Assembly: GCA_003255065.1 (NCBI GenBank)
Contig: QAOA01001066.1
Coordinates: 2,721,397 to 2,785,396, forward strand
Direction: 5' to 3'
Source: Cercis canadensis
Taxonomy: Eukaryota > Streptophyta > Magnoliopsida > Fabales > Fabaceae
Length of the DNA: 64,000 nucleotides
Shown in pieces: positions 1 to 11,877 of this stretch. The notes beneath the pieces are model-generated. The model searched no databases, was not told the DNA's origin, and saw only the letters and a list, made by a program, of their open reading frames with translations. Position 1 is the first letter of the stretch, and every line of letters starts with the position of its first letter. The translations under genes and the position numbers were made by a program.

Positions 1-598
1 AATCCTTAAAAGCAAAGTTGAGGGCCTGAAATACAAAAAAAAAAAAAGGGAATAAATTAAGAATTGCCATAGAGGGTTACACAAATAATATAGATAAACC
101 GCAGAACTCATGGTCAAAACACCTTAGATCCATTTACAAAATGCATATGAAAAATACCATAACAATCAAACAGAAGACAAAATAAGATCAGATATCAATA
201 GAAGAAATAGTAGAGAAAGGATTTCTCTCCTATTAGAAAGGGAGAGAAGGAAATTCAAACAACATTGAACACTCAATATAGCCATAGAGACAATAAGACA
301 CCATAAAATTAGACAGAAATCAACCAAAAAGGTGCAATTAAATATCACAAGTCTAAAAATTTAGACATGAAACTAAAACATAAAGGAGAAAACAGCTTAT
401 CTCCTTTTGGATGCGAGACCATTCTCAAGACAGAATGGGAAACGCATATCTAACATCTATAGGCAAAAATATGTTGAAGACAATCATCTCTAGTAATTTT
501 AATGTAATATCATCTTCCAATGACAGCAAAAAATAGGAGCCAATGTACATATGCACATAAAGGAAAGTCAGGTTGTATCAAAGGAAAGAAAAATAAAC

Positions 599-1048
599 CT
601 GGGTAGGGAAGTATCTGATAACATTCGCAGTGTTTCCTCTCCAAAGAGCAAGGACACCTTCATCCTTCATGGTTCGGGCAAAACAATCAGAAATTCCCTT
701 GTATGGTTCAGATAACCGCCCACTTTTGAGCATCTCATCCTGGTTTTGAATTAGTAGTTTGACTCGTTCAATTGGAGCAGCCGCTGTCTTAGATACGGCA
801 GCAGATACTCCTCCCATTAGGAAATCTATGAAAAATGCAGATGCCCCTTTCTCTGCTGGAGCCTGCACAATAAAAGGAGACACAGGGGAAACAACTGGCA
901 GGCCACTGACATGGCATGCTGGCTGTGCACCTCCATTGAAGCATGTGCTATAGTTTTTGGAGTGAGAGTTGACCGCAAGCATAGAAACAAGATAAGACTG
1001 TCCAGCTATCTTCTGAACCACAGACGGATGCTGTGATCCATCAGCCAT
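599..1048 (-). CDS. AAC: Mitochondrial ADP/ATP carrier, first coding exon (partial gene)
   Basis: Exchanges ADP and ATP across the inner mitochondrial membrane. Only the first coding exon (150 codons) is in the window; the rest lies beyond the left edge. The ATG is at 1046-1048 and the exon ends in phase 0 at a CAG|GTTTAT donor, just after the family sequence NVIRYFPTQ. The first 70 or so residues are the poorly conserved presequence typical of plant AACs. The carrier signature follows: the first transmembrane helix ([20 protein letters not shown]) with the PxxxxRxK-type motif PIERVK, then [18 protein letters not shown]. An acceptor at 1070-1072 puts the ATG in the second exon, so the 5' UTR is interrupted by an intron of about 850 bp. 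Positions 1-597 are the start of the next intron and show no further AAC exon. Identity is secure from the conserved stretch; which paralogue it is cannot be told. Confidence 0.93.
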
Positions 1049-1920
1049 GATTGTGGTCAAGACGGTGACCTGTAAAATTTGATCACATTAGCTAAAGATG
1101 ACAAACTCATCTAGTTACAATTCACACTGTTATGAAAAAAAAATAAAAAAACAAACGCATCTATATTCTTACTACAGTGCATCATCTACAACGAATTTCC
1201 AGTCCCAAACCAAATAGAAACGTAGAACTATAAAACATCCACCAAATGAGGTATAAATGAACCGGAATAATAAAAAAGTGAATCTAGTGGCAACATGCCG
1301 GAAGCAACATCAAGATATAAATGACTTTGACAAAATAACAAGTAGCAAAATCAGAAACATGAAAATTATTGATCTCAATGGCATGCGAATACTCCACACA
1401 CTCACCCAATGCATCCACAGAATCTAAACAACTAATTAGAGCAAAGGTCAATAAAGGTCCCAATGTAAGTATATGAGTAAATAGTAATTACTGCAAAATT
1501 TAGCTAAGCTGAGCTCACAGATCAGTTTCAGTAGATTTCAATTTTACTTCAATCTCTCGGCCAAAAGACGAAGTTAAACATAAATACGACAACGACGTTT
1601 GACTTCTTCAGGGAAAATGAAATCTAGACCAAAAGGATCGAATGCTAGTAAAGGAAAAAAAAAAAACCGTAACCAAGCAGTGAACTCAACACAGAAAACA
1701 ATAACGTTTTATCTACAACGAATAAACTGAATGATCTGGGATAGTCCATAAGAAAATCTTCGTTTGGCCATTGAGAAAATGCGAGAAAATACACAGGAGG
1801 AATTAAGAAAACTTAAAACACACAGATCTTCGAAGAAAATACATCAAGAACATAGTAAATAGAGCGATCACGAGTAGAATGGAAGTTAAACCAAGCGAAA
1901 GCGATCAGCGAAGCTAATAC

Positions 1921-2038
1921 CTGAAAAGGTCGCCGGGACTAATTGACTTCGCGTCCTCTTCAGATCGGAAGGAAATGCGAGGAAGCGGGACTGGAGTATA
2001 AATGGGAGCTCCAAGCAATTCTAGGGTTTTAACCTAAT
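1921..2038 (-). other. AAC: 5' UTR exon of the ADP/ATP carrier gene (end estimated)
   Basis: Read on the minus strand, a good donor (TTTTCAG|GTATTAGC) ends this segment at 1921 and pairs with the acceptor at 1070-1072. The intron between is AT-rich, with T-rich stretches on the minus strand. The upstream limit is guessed from the TATA box at 2062-2070. Confidence 0.55.
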
Positions 2039-2070
2039 GACGAATATGCCCTCGACCCACTCTTTTTATA
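2021..2070 (-). promoter_or_regulatory. AAC core promoter: TATA box and telo-box
   Basis: Minus-strand TATAAAAAG lies at 2062-2070, about 30 bp before the likely transcription start. A telo-box-like AAACCCTAG is at 2021-2029, close to the start site. Telo-boxes near the start are known in plant genes for translation and energy metabolism. That it works here is inference. Confidence 0.5.
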
Positions 2071-2384
2071 ACAAGAATGCTGTTTTAATCCATAATTTTG
2101 TGAGCAAAAATAGCAATGCTGCTTTTGTTTAAAAAAAGCTTATATTAAATTAAAATTTTGGGGCCAGAAGAACACAAACGAAAATGTGGACTTCAAATGG
2201 ACTTGGGACATTCCCAAATCCCATCAGAAAATTCTGGAAATTGATTGCAGCCCGATTACCCAATCGTCATGTCCTAATCTATTTTGCTTAATTTTTGCAC
2301 TATGTTTGGAAGGTTAGATTTATGATTCTTATAATTATAAAGATTTTTATTTTGTCCAATATAAAATTTTATGCAAAGATTTAT

Positions 2385-2625
2385 ATAAAAAATGGGAGTT
2401 ATTATTTTTATATTTTATTTAATATTTAAATATGATATAGATTAAATTATTTTTAATTAATATAAAAAAATTTTAACTTTAACTAAAAACTTTTTACATT
2501 AAATGAGATTTTTATAATTGACTAAAAGAAATTTATATTAAATAATAATAAATTAGTCTATATTATATTTGGATATTAAATAAAATATGACATGAAAATA
2601 ATAACTCCTTAAATAATTTATTGAA
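2385..2625. mobile_element. AT-rich foldback MITE, copy A
   Basis: The segment reads as an imperfect inverted repeat. The left arm starting near GGGAGTTATTATTTTTATA matches the reverse complement of the right arm ending near TGAAAATAATAACTCCTT, and both contain ATTTTATTTAATATT. A related copy lies at 8740-8962. No coding capacity. Ends are approximate and no certain target-site duplication was seen. Confidence 0.5.
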
Positions 2626-3383
2626 ATTTTTTTTTACAATTATAAAATTTTGGTAATAATACTATAGCTGATATTAAATGTTTTTTTATAATTAACTAAA
2701 AGTATTATTTTATAATCATTTATGATAATGAGTCAGCTCATTAAAATCCTATCCCTAATGCGGGACTCACAACCTTGACATGTCTATGAATCCAAGTCAA
2801 ACTGTATTTTAAAATGAAGAAAAAATAAATCCCATTCTCTTGGAAGTTACTGTGGAATGTGGATTATGCTTAGATCCTGCATGGTTGACTTGTTGACCAG
2901 GTCCATATTAAGCCATGAAACCTCCTTCGCTTGATTCTGATGCAAGACGCAAGCAAGATAGAAATATTTAAGCAGAAATAAGTCTACAATACCCAGAGAC
3001 TTAGAAATTTCCATAACTCGGAATCGAAAAATTGCACACGACATACGTCCTACCAATGGACACAATGGCATAGGCAACAGTCATACCACCTTCCAAGTTA
3101 CAACACTCCTTATAATACAAATGTACGTACATCGCTTAAGATCGAAACATTCCTGAGTATTTCTATTCCTCCTCAAACTACAGAAGTCAAATAAAAAACA
3201 GATAATTATCAACATTACAGAAAGGCTAAAAACACGGTCCATTGATGTTCTTATGTTAGAAATGAAATTATTTGGAAAAGTTTACCTTCGAAGTCGGTCT
3301 TGTATGCATTGTGTATAACTCAACTACTGCAAGACGGTTAAAGCTGAAGAAAAGGAGTAATCATCTTAAATGACTAGCTAGGC
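2626..3383. other. Downstream region of BUB1, no gene recognised
   Basis: Lies 3' of BUB1 and upstream of the AAC promoter. A 76-codon minus-strand open frame at 2847-3077 matches no family I know and has no clear splice or start context. Part of this stretch is probably BUB1 3' UTR. Confidence 0.4.
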
Positions 3384-6300
3384 CTAGGCAGAACACAAGG
3401 AAGCCCTTTGCTTCACGAGTAACTCCTTTAGTTTCTTTACAAGCTGGGGATTGGAACCCATATAATCCTGGAAGGACTTCCTCAACTCTTGCAGCAAGCT
3501 TCTATCATCAGCACCGGGGTATTGATTTAGCATCTTGGTGAAGAAAGTGTTCCAGAGCTCAGTATTCCAGTAACTGATGGATTTAACAAGCAAAAGCCGA
3601 AATAGAAAAACAGAAGGAAGGGTGAGGAGCACTATTATCTTGGCAAGAACTTTTAAAGTCGGGCTTTGCTAACATGGATTGTAACAGAATTTTGACACCC
3701 CAATCCCCTTTTCTAAAAATTACAGTATAGAACTAGCTAACAGAAGTAAAAAAATGCATACAACAATACACTGAAAAACCTTACCGTTTAAAGGGCAGTC
3801 TAGGTTGATAAATGTAGCCCCCGTCAGATGATTCTTTTTTGACGATCTTCATATAAGAATTATGCAACATCATATGGACAACAGCGCAAAGGCCATATGC
3901 GTCTACCTGGTGACATGTGACAGATGGGAAATATTGAAGTTAGTCGATGATGAGCTTTATAGCATTTGGATTGTTATTTAAGTAGAGACTCGCCTGAAAT
4001 TTCCATGGCTTATCCTCTTGCATCTCAATGCAGCGAAAGCCGGAAGTTCGACAATCTCCCTTAAATACTGTGTCATCGGGAAAGAGATGAAGATCAATGC
4101 CTCTTCCCCAGTCAACAAGGCAAAGACCCTGCAAGATAAAATCATGTATAATCAGGAATACAGCTAATTGCTAGACATTTTGTGTCTTCTGGAGAAAAAC
4201 TGACCTGATCACACCAAGGACCACTTCGTTCAAAGATCCCATTTTCCGTGAGATCACCCCTGCGAAAAATGCATATCATATTAATGCTGATTGAATTGAA
4301 AATCTTTGAAGCATCTCCAACCACAGAGATCTTAGAACACCATTATGCAATTCTTTCTTTGGCAGTATATTTAGAAAGGCCAAGTTTATATCAATTATGC
4401 TTCTAATTTCTATCTTTGTAGATGATGATTAACTAGATGCAGAGAGCCTTTCTTCATAAACCCCGCATCCTTAGTTACCAAACCATATACTAACATGAGG
4501 GTACAACTAATGGGTTCGAAAAGATCCCTACTCTTTAGACAGATGAGTCATGCCCTCATAAATTATGAACGGAAAAGAGCTTTCCAACCACACAGCTGCA
4601 AACAGATTAAGGAAAAAAAACAGAAGATAAATTCAGGATATGAGATTTCTAATTAAGCCTGAGGTTTTGATACTTATGAACATGTACTTCCAGCCTATTC
4701 CTCGAGAGAAAGTCTTTAAAATAAGCAATGCGAACATAATCTAAAACAGAAGAAGCTTGATAGTTATTACCTAGCATAGCGAACGAGCAGATTGTCAGGC
4801 TTGAAATCACCATGAATTATGCCACAATCATGCAAAGTTTCAAGCATGTGTAACATTTCTATGGTGTAAAAAATGCATAATACTTCTTCCATGGATTTCC
4901 CTACGACCAAATATGAGTTTATGACATCCTACACAAAGTTTTCATCCGAAATTAATGCTACAGAAGGTAGAATCAGATAATAAGAGCAAATTAACAAATA
5001 TAACTGACCTGAAGCGTCCCATGAGCCAAATAGTCACAGATGAGTATACTACAGTTAGAATAGAGATGAATTCTATGAGCGAAACCGTAATTTGACCTCT
5101 GAAAAAATAAGATGTCAGAACTCAGAGTGAGTACATATTTATAGAAACAGCAGATGAATGGCATAATTGAAATTGGCATACTTCTCTGTCTATGATGCGC
5201 AGATCAAGCTGACGATACATGTAGAATTCCCAAGAGGAAGCAGGCTTTTGTATCTGTCATTTTAGGTCAAGGATGCAATCCAATAAGACAATGGATCGGC
5301 ATTTGGGGGATTAATAACTCAAAAAAGTAATCACCTTCAGTGCCACAACTTCGTCAGGATTACTGTTGATATATGCCTTGTATACTTGAGCAAAACCACC
5401 CTGTCCAGCACAACCCTTGATATGGTACTTCTTTCCACCTTTGGATGTCATGATAAGTACAATCAAGAGGAATGGTACCCTCAGTGACAATGAACTGAAG
5501 CGTCAAGATGAAGAGGCCACTTATGAAGAGAACAACACTTAAGTTTGATCCCCCTTCCCCAACGAAAATAAAAGAACCCACACCAGGGTAAGTTTGTTCA
5601 AAAGGGGGAACACCTAATATCTTGTAGAAAAATCAAAATCAATTATCCAAAGAAAAGGATTCCAATATCTTTTTGTGGGAGTAGATTTCCAGCAACAACC
5701 TTGATAGCTGGCACTTCCTAATATTAAAATACATCATAATATATATGTGGATGAAAAGAATTGCTCGATGACCAACATTCTAATAAATAATTATATAACA
5801 ACCCTAGAAAATCTACCTAAAAAAATGGATAAAGTGGCATGAGGGCTTGTGCTTTCCAGGAGCTTACTTGGAAAGACGAAACATGGAGGAATGTCAGTTG
5901 TCACAGAAACTGTTCTGATACATGATCCAGCAACTGGAGACTTGGTGGGCTACGATTATACAGGATCAGGTAAAACTCATCTATTCATTTAACTTGGTGT
6001 ATGTCACGACCAGAAAACTGGACCATGACCAGTGCACAGACTATGATAGCCTAATGACCTACCTAGCCTCGCAAGCCTGACTAATATAAAAAAAATCTCA
6101 ATATAAATACAAGCCCAACAACATAAGGGTGAGCGAAATAGCCACTCTGTCAAAAAAGAGCGAGAAAAATGTTTCTTCAATTCATCTATGGAAGCTTTTA
6201 GCTTTTCTTGTGTGATTTTAACGACTCAAATTTCAATCTAAGCTAGCAAGAGGGTTTATCTCTTTCAGATCTGTCATTGCCAGGTTATCTCTATGAGCTG

Positions 6301-8382
6301 TTGAAGGGAGTCGGATAACATGATACTAGTAACTAATGAACTTCTCATACAAGTTAATAAGTAATGAATATAAACCAAGTTATTCGGTACATTAAATATA
6401 CAAAGTACTGTGGATATTATGATCTGATATATACACATTCATTATCGGAGGTTCAAATTCCTTTTGATATTCTATTCACCTGCCAAACAAATCGTAAATA
6501 TTACAAGGAGACACATTGAATATTGGCAAATTGTTCTTCAACATATATACTTAAATTTTGGGGGTGGGTCATCATCTGCACATCTCAAAACAAAATTATG
6601 GCAATTGTTTAATCTACTTTTCACACCTATAAGTGTTGCTAAGGATTTCAGAATTCTTCATATATACAAGCATGCTCTTTGAGAATATAAGTAACTTCAA
6701 TTAAAAATTGACTACAAGTAGATCCTACATACACAGAAAGCTAAAAAGCAGAGAGGGGTGCCCGTGTGAACTGAGTTCAGATAATAAATAGAATTAAGAG
6801 AATCACCTATCTCTATAACTTTATTCCTTGATGAATTCTTCAAAGAAGATAAGACCACTTTTCCTGAGTAAGCTTTTGCACTCGAATGATAGCCCTGAAA
6901 TGTGAATAAAGAAGGATATGGAAACTGATTCTTTATCATATGCAGGAAATCAAAGACAAGCAAATAACAAAAGGTTAAAATGTCGCACTTTATATTTTGC
7001 AATTAAAGGATCTATCTTCTTTAATAGATCATCCATGGTGGAAGCGCACCAGGGATTGATGTCACCAATTCCAAACTTCGTGGATCCTTTATCATCAATC
7101 TGAAGTAAGAAAATATAAAAGAATTCTCATAGTTGTTAATGCAGTCATAGTAAATTTTAAAATTATACAGACACAATGTTGAGGAAGTAAGTGATATAAA
7201 GGGTAGTGAATGTTAATGGCATGAGAGAGGCATGTAAAATTTTAAAAAGAGAATTATTATTATTATTTTTAGAGGTAATAACCTTCAATTCTCTGTCCTA
7301 TAACTGACAAAACAAAGTTGTGACTTGTACATTGGAAAGTAATCGTTCAGACTAGTAAACTGTACCAAAATCAAAGTGAGCATGCAGGATTTTCTGTTTT
7401 CGCCATCTTATTTTATCTTTCATTTCCTGTTTTGGCTCATTCTTGTGAATGGGATTGTTCAATGTACATACCTTTTGACACAAAGCAACATTGTCGTAAA
7501 TTCTTCTAAGAAATGAGGCATTCGCCTTCTTCAACCACTCTATTGGTTCCGCATTCCTGGTGATCCGACCAAAGACAGAAACATTATGAGGCAACTTGCA
7601 CTATCAGAACAAGCAGGCACTACCGGCCAACCCAACACTCACCTGAAAATGCCAAGCTGATAGAGCTTGTGGGCATCATGCCATTTCCCTTTTGATTCAA
7701 GAAAAGATGCTGACCACACATAAACTGAAGAATGATCCGCACATATTTCATTATCCATCATTTCTTTGAAAACTCTTTCAAAATCTTCACTAACGCTCAT
7801 CTACGAAAACCACGAAAACCAAGTCAATCCCTAAGTCTCCCACACAACAAGCATGCAATGCAAGCAAGATGAAAATAACTCCTGGGCCGTCCAACAAGCT
7901 TCCCCTTACCATGTCAAAACCCCTTCCCCCTTTTGGGGGAGGGAAATGGAGGAAGATACCTTAAGGGGCGCAATTTTCTAGGGGATCACAAATGTAATTA
8001 ACATGAGCACCAAATAAAATAAACAATTATCAAGGAAATAGGAAAAGAAATGCAAATTAAGAGTACAAGGGTTCGTTAAGTACATATAGGAGCCAAATCT
8101 TAAGAAATCTGGTGTCATTTCGGTACCGGTCACTGTCCTTGAAGTTTCCGATGCAATCTCTTAGAAGTTCAATGAGATTTGAACCAAAATAATCGCCTAG
8201 GATCGAATCTTCAAGCGCTTCCGCGATCGACCTGAATTCACAAATGGCAATATCTTCATGAAATTGTGAAATACTGTGTGACCTGTGCGAGTGTTTAAGA
8301 GAGTGCCAAGGTACCGGAGGCAAGGTGCGAGAGGATCCTGAGCATCTGTTGTGGTTCTGAAACTGGAGAAGAAGTCGACCAT
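3384..8382 (-). CDS. BUB1: Mitotic checkpoint serine/threonine kinase BUB1
   Basis: Spindle assembly checkpoint kinase acting at kinetochores. Fourteen coding exons join in frame to 527 aa, close to the roughly 525 aa of Arabidopsis BUB1: 8315-8382, 8084-8231, 7643-7800, 7472-7556, 6989-7099, 6807-6894, 5335-5438, 5182-5253, 5009-5098, 4771-4928, 4205-4259, 3994-4128, 3785-3906, 3384-3573. Residues about 45-150 are the Mad3/BUB1 homology region (DRYRNDTRFLKIWLLY, VYVWSASFLESKGKWHDAHK). The kinase domain follows: glycine loop GCAGQGGFAQV (228-238), Lys254 in VVALK, catalytic HGDFKPDN (347-354), and Asp385 in VDWG in place of DFG, which I recall for plant BUB1. The C-terminus ends in a charged helix. 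The first intron is only 83 bp but is required by the frame. The intron after 3994 starts with GC. The intron between 5438 and 6807 (about 1.4 kb) holds a foreign exon-like segment. Confidence 0.92.
5860..5969 (+). other. Exon-like coding fragment inside a BUB1 intron (opposite strand)
   Basis: A 110-bp plus-strand segment is bounded by a good acceptor (GTGCTTTCCAG) and a good donor (GGATCAG|GTAAAA). Read in phase 1-1 it has 36 open codons with protein-like composition, including HGGMSVVTETVLIHDPATGD and then LVGYDYTGS. It is antisense to BUB1 and not part of it. I do not recognise the family. It looks like one exon of another gene copied or moved here. Confidence 0.45.
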
Positions 8383-8456
8383 GGCGAGTGGCGACCGAGT
8401 ACAGCTGGGAATTGAAAATGTCTATCGTCTGATAAACTGAGAATCTGAGAAGTGAA

Positions 8457-8464
8457 GCGGGAAC
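8457..8464 (-). promoter_or_regulatory. Possible E2F site upstream of BUB1
   Basis: Minus-strand GTTCCCGC, about 80 bp upstream of the BUB1 ATG, fits the core of the E2F consensus (WTTSSCSS-like). A single short match; weak evidence of cell-cycle control. Confidence 0.25.
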
Positions 8465-8739
8465 TGCAGAATTTTGAATCTAGAGGGTTTTTGAAAAAAA
8501 ATATGGTAGCAGATTGTTCAAGAGAATTTGGGCTTCTATGTTACCGGCCCAAAAGAGAATATGTTTGAACCAAGCCCGATACAGAATATAGGAATATATG
8601 TTTATCGGATTTTAAAAGAAAAAGTAGTTTTTTGTAAAATATTAATTTAATCAATATTATTTTTATACATGCTTTTTCCAAATATAACTATTGGCTAAAT
8701 ATTAACCTTCAACTTAAATCTTAGTTTTGCAAAAGTCTA

Positions 8740-8962
8740 CACGTTAAATTTTGGAAGCCGCTACTTTTATACAATATTTTATTAATATTATACTTTATTT
8801 AATATTTACATTATTCTCAATTAATGTGAAATTTTTTTAATTTTAACTAAAAAAATTATATTTAATAATAATAAATTTATTTATATTATATTTAAATATT
8901 AAATAAATAAAATATTAACAAAATCGAGTATGAAAATAGCGGTTCCTTAAATAATAGAAGTG
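8740..8962. mobile_element. AT-rich foldback MITE, copy B
   Basis: Imperfect inverted repeat: the left arm beginning near GGAAGCCGCTACTTTTATAC matches the reverse complement of the right arm ending near GTATGAAAATAGCGGTTCCTT. The subterminal words ATTTTATTTAATATT and TTTATTATTATT are shared with the copy at 2385-2625, so this is the same family. Ends are approximate. Confidence 0.5.
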
Positions 8963-9906
8963 CTATTTAGCTGGGGAAATCATTTTCTTTTACAAATTCC
9001 GTATTCTGTTTGCTCTAAAAGAAATGTGTTTTAAAGATTTTTTTTTTCAAAGAACTAATTATTTTAGATGAAAAAGTTTATAAATCATTTTCAGAAGCGG
9101 AAAGAACTAAAGTGAAATTGGAACTTTCACCACTGATGTTCTATCGTTTGAGAGCTTCCCATGAAATCATTTCATTACTGTGCGGTTGTTTCTTGTTGGT
9201 CGGCATCAAGGTTCCTTTTAGCCTATTTGCAACCTCAACCAGCTGCTATTACTACTACCAATGGCCATTAGAAGTGGGAATATTAGCTCTGTCACATTGA
9301 AAAGGGCAGTGGAATCGTCAATTTGTTTGATCCACAAACTCGTTTATGAGGTGTGTTTTGGACAATGACAATTGCTAGAATAAGTGTATGTTTGGATTAA
9401 ATTATGGGTAGAATTGATTATGTTTAAATTAGAGTTAACAAAATTGAGTTGTGGTATGAAATTACCAGAAAGGACATATATGCAAAAACAAACACTTATT
9501 ATCACAACATCAACAAGAGCAAGTTCCAGTAGTTAAAGTGATGATTGATTTTGACAAGAAGCTACTCTAGGCAACTTCACCCAAAACTTGATTTTATATC
9601 TTCCTAATGCAAAATCATTTTTGCATCAAGAATTACCAAACAACCCAATTTGGGTTGTAACTTGTAACTCAGTTTGGACCCTGAATCGATTCTGCAGGGT
9701 ATTTAAACATGCTCCAACAAATAACCAGGCATATGGCATGGAGAGAACCAAATGACAAAACGGGTGAGATTCCTCGAGTTATAAATATACCAGTTGTAAT
9801 TTATAGGTCCAAATGCCAAAAAGCTTCTAGCGTTGGCCTTTATCTAGAGTGACAATTGACAAATCAGCGTATCTCACTTATAGGCTTACTGCCGAACTAT
9901 CTTAGC
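8963..9906. other. Intergenic, possible small MITE remnant
   Basis: No gene seen. Positions about 9385-9650 have ends of the type common in plant MITEs (GTGTATGTTTGGATTAAATT at the left, ATTACCAAACAACCC at the right), with weak pairing and no clear target-site duplication. The 62-codon frame at 9112-9300 is not convincing. Confidence 0.3.
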
Positions 9907-9916
9907 ATATAATAAA

Positions 9917-10982
9917 GGCTTAAATGCAGTTTTTATCTCTTATTTTGGTAAAATAAATGTTTTATTCTCCCTATTTTTAAACAGCACTCTTTAATCCCTC
10001 AAGTTTTATAAAATAATAATTAGATATATTCTTAACACGGTCAAAAAATTAACAATAATATTAACCTGGCAAACACATATCAACAATGTGGCACTTATGT
10101 GGCAAATTTTTTTTTTGGTTTAATTACAGTTTTAGTTCCCATATTTTGGTCATATGAATGTTTTAGTCTCTTCATTTCAAACAACATTTTTTGAGATTTT
10201 ATTAACTAGAAGAATTAGAAAAAAAAATTGTTCCCATAACATTTTATTATCTACAAAAATCAAAAGGCATTATAATACTTCTAAAATCTAATCAATAAAA
10301 TGTTTTGGCTAATATTATTTACATATTAATAGTTACACTACTATTATATAATAATCCTTAGGCTAGAGAATTCATTTCCATTTAACCATGGATCTGTTTG
10401 TTTTTGCTTCATGTGCTTTTTTTTGGTTTAATTCCATTTACGATGTATTTGAATTTTTTTCCTAATTTAATTTCATTTTGGTGCAATTCCTTATCTTTTC
10501 CATAAGATAGAAGTTGAATAGAAAGACAAAGAGTGTGAGATTAAGAGGGAGGGTGAATAATCTTTTTCGCCAAATCACTACCACATGTAAGTCATGTATT
10601 TGCCATGTTAAAGTTAGTTTTTTTTATGAAGTTAGACCAATGAACTAATTTGTTCATTTTGTAAAACTTAAAGATTAAAAATTGCTATTTGAAAATAGAG
10701 GATCAAAATGTTCATTTGAGCAAAATAAATAGACCAAACAGTTCATATGAATAAAATATGGGACAAAAATTATAATTAAACTAAAAAAAAAATTTACATA
10801 AGTGCCACATGGCTGTTACGTGTCTGTCACATAAACACTATCATTAATTTTTTTGACAATGTTAGGGATGTAGATCAATTCATTCATTTTGTAAAACTTG
10901 TAGAATTAAAAAGTTTTGTTTAAAAATAAGAAGAACAAAATGTTTATTTCACTAAAATAAATAACTAAAATTGCATTTAAGC
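9917..10982. mobile_element. Mutator-like foldback element with long terminal inverted repeats
   Basis: A 1,066-bp element flanked by a perfect 10-bp direct repeat, ATATAATAAA, at 9907-9916 and 10983-10992. The left end GGCTTAAATGCAGTTTTTAT pairs with the right end (reverse complement GCTTAAATGCAATTTTAGTT). The arms extend about 280 bp inward at roughly 75% similarity, through shared stretches such as GTGGCACTTATGT. The middle (about 10200-10680) has no coding capacity, so the element is non-autonomous. A 9-11 bp duplication and long terminal repeats are typical of the Mutator superfamily. Confidence 0.85.
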
Positions 10983-10992
10983 ATATAATAAA

Positions 10993-11877
10993 TTGAGTTG
11001 GATGGCAACTTGGCTGAATGCCATCTGGGTTAACTGTCATTCTAAGCTTTTCATATTTGGCCAAAATTGTACTGTACTTAGAAAAACAAAAAGGTTAAAA
11101 TATATAGCAATTTTAACAAAAAATGACAAAACTTTCATTATGAAAACTTCAATATCTCTATCCATATTACTATTAGGTTTATAACTGCAAGGTGAATATT
11201 GATCATGTGTTAGTAATAGCATTATAGCAGTCTACCCTCATGTTATAGCCAATGTTGAAAGAAAAACACTCTCCAACTTTTCTCGCATACAGCTTAAACA
11301 CAGCAATGGGTACTGGCCAACTGCGTCACCAAAAACCGTCGTCCCTACCAGTGTTAATGGAATCGTACGCGACGCATGGAGACGACAAAGACTCGTCCTT
11401 GCTAAGAAGTTATACCACACCAACAATCTCATAGTACTACGAAAAACGTTTCGAAGCGCCATTGGCTGAAAGCAACAAAGTCAAACCAAGCCCACGACTT
11501 TTCACCGTCAAACCAAGCTGCTTCCAACACCTCACTCATCTCCCTGCACTGTCCCCACCGGAACTCAGCCCCCTGTGATACCCGAACCTCAACCTACCCA
11601 CACAGGTACACATGACACTCCTTACAATTTTCAGGGCCCCACCACTCACGAGCATGCTCACACTCACTCCCTCGTTGAATAATTTCACCGCTGAAAAGAA
11701 AAGAGATGATGATATAGACTAGAGAGAGAAAGAGAGAAAGAGAGAGAGAGACACCCCGCAGTCCACACACCCACACATCTTCGTGTGTACTGCGTGTGTG
11801 CGTTTTACATTCTTCACCGCCTTCCCCAGTTGTTGTACAACAAAACAAAGAGACAGAGACAGAGTAAGGGGGGAAAA
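10993..11877. other. Upstream region of the SPL gene
   Basis: No gene seen. Contains a GA/CT-rich tract at about 11719-11752 (on the plus strand AGAGAGAGAAAGAGAG and similar), a common feature of plant 5' leaders and promoters. The transcription start of the SPL gene probably lies in or just after this tract, but no clear TATA box was found. Confidence 0.4.

Noticed and set aside
2847-3077. 76-codon minus-strand frame downstream of BUB1
   Set aside because: No family match, no promoter or splice support; probably BUB1 3' UTR.
4530-4600. Exon-like piece (AVWLESSFPFIIYEGMTHL) between BUB1 exons 10 and 11
   Set aside because: It has an acceptor-like CTGTTTGCAG, but the frame soon stops, no donor fits, and exons 10 and 11 already join in phase to match the family.
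6006-6170. Stretch starting TGTCACGACC in a BUB1 intron, resembling the edge of some plant Gypsy LTRs
   Set aside because: No partner repeat, primer site or coding region was seen; at most a short old fragment, too little to call.
8257-8382. Reading straight through the first BUB1 exon without an intron
   Set aside because: It runs into a stop and loses the conserved Mad3/BUB1 sequence; the 83-bp intron restores it.
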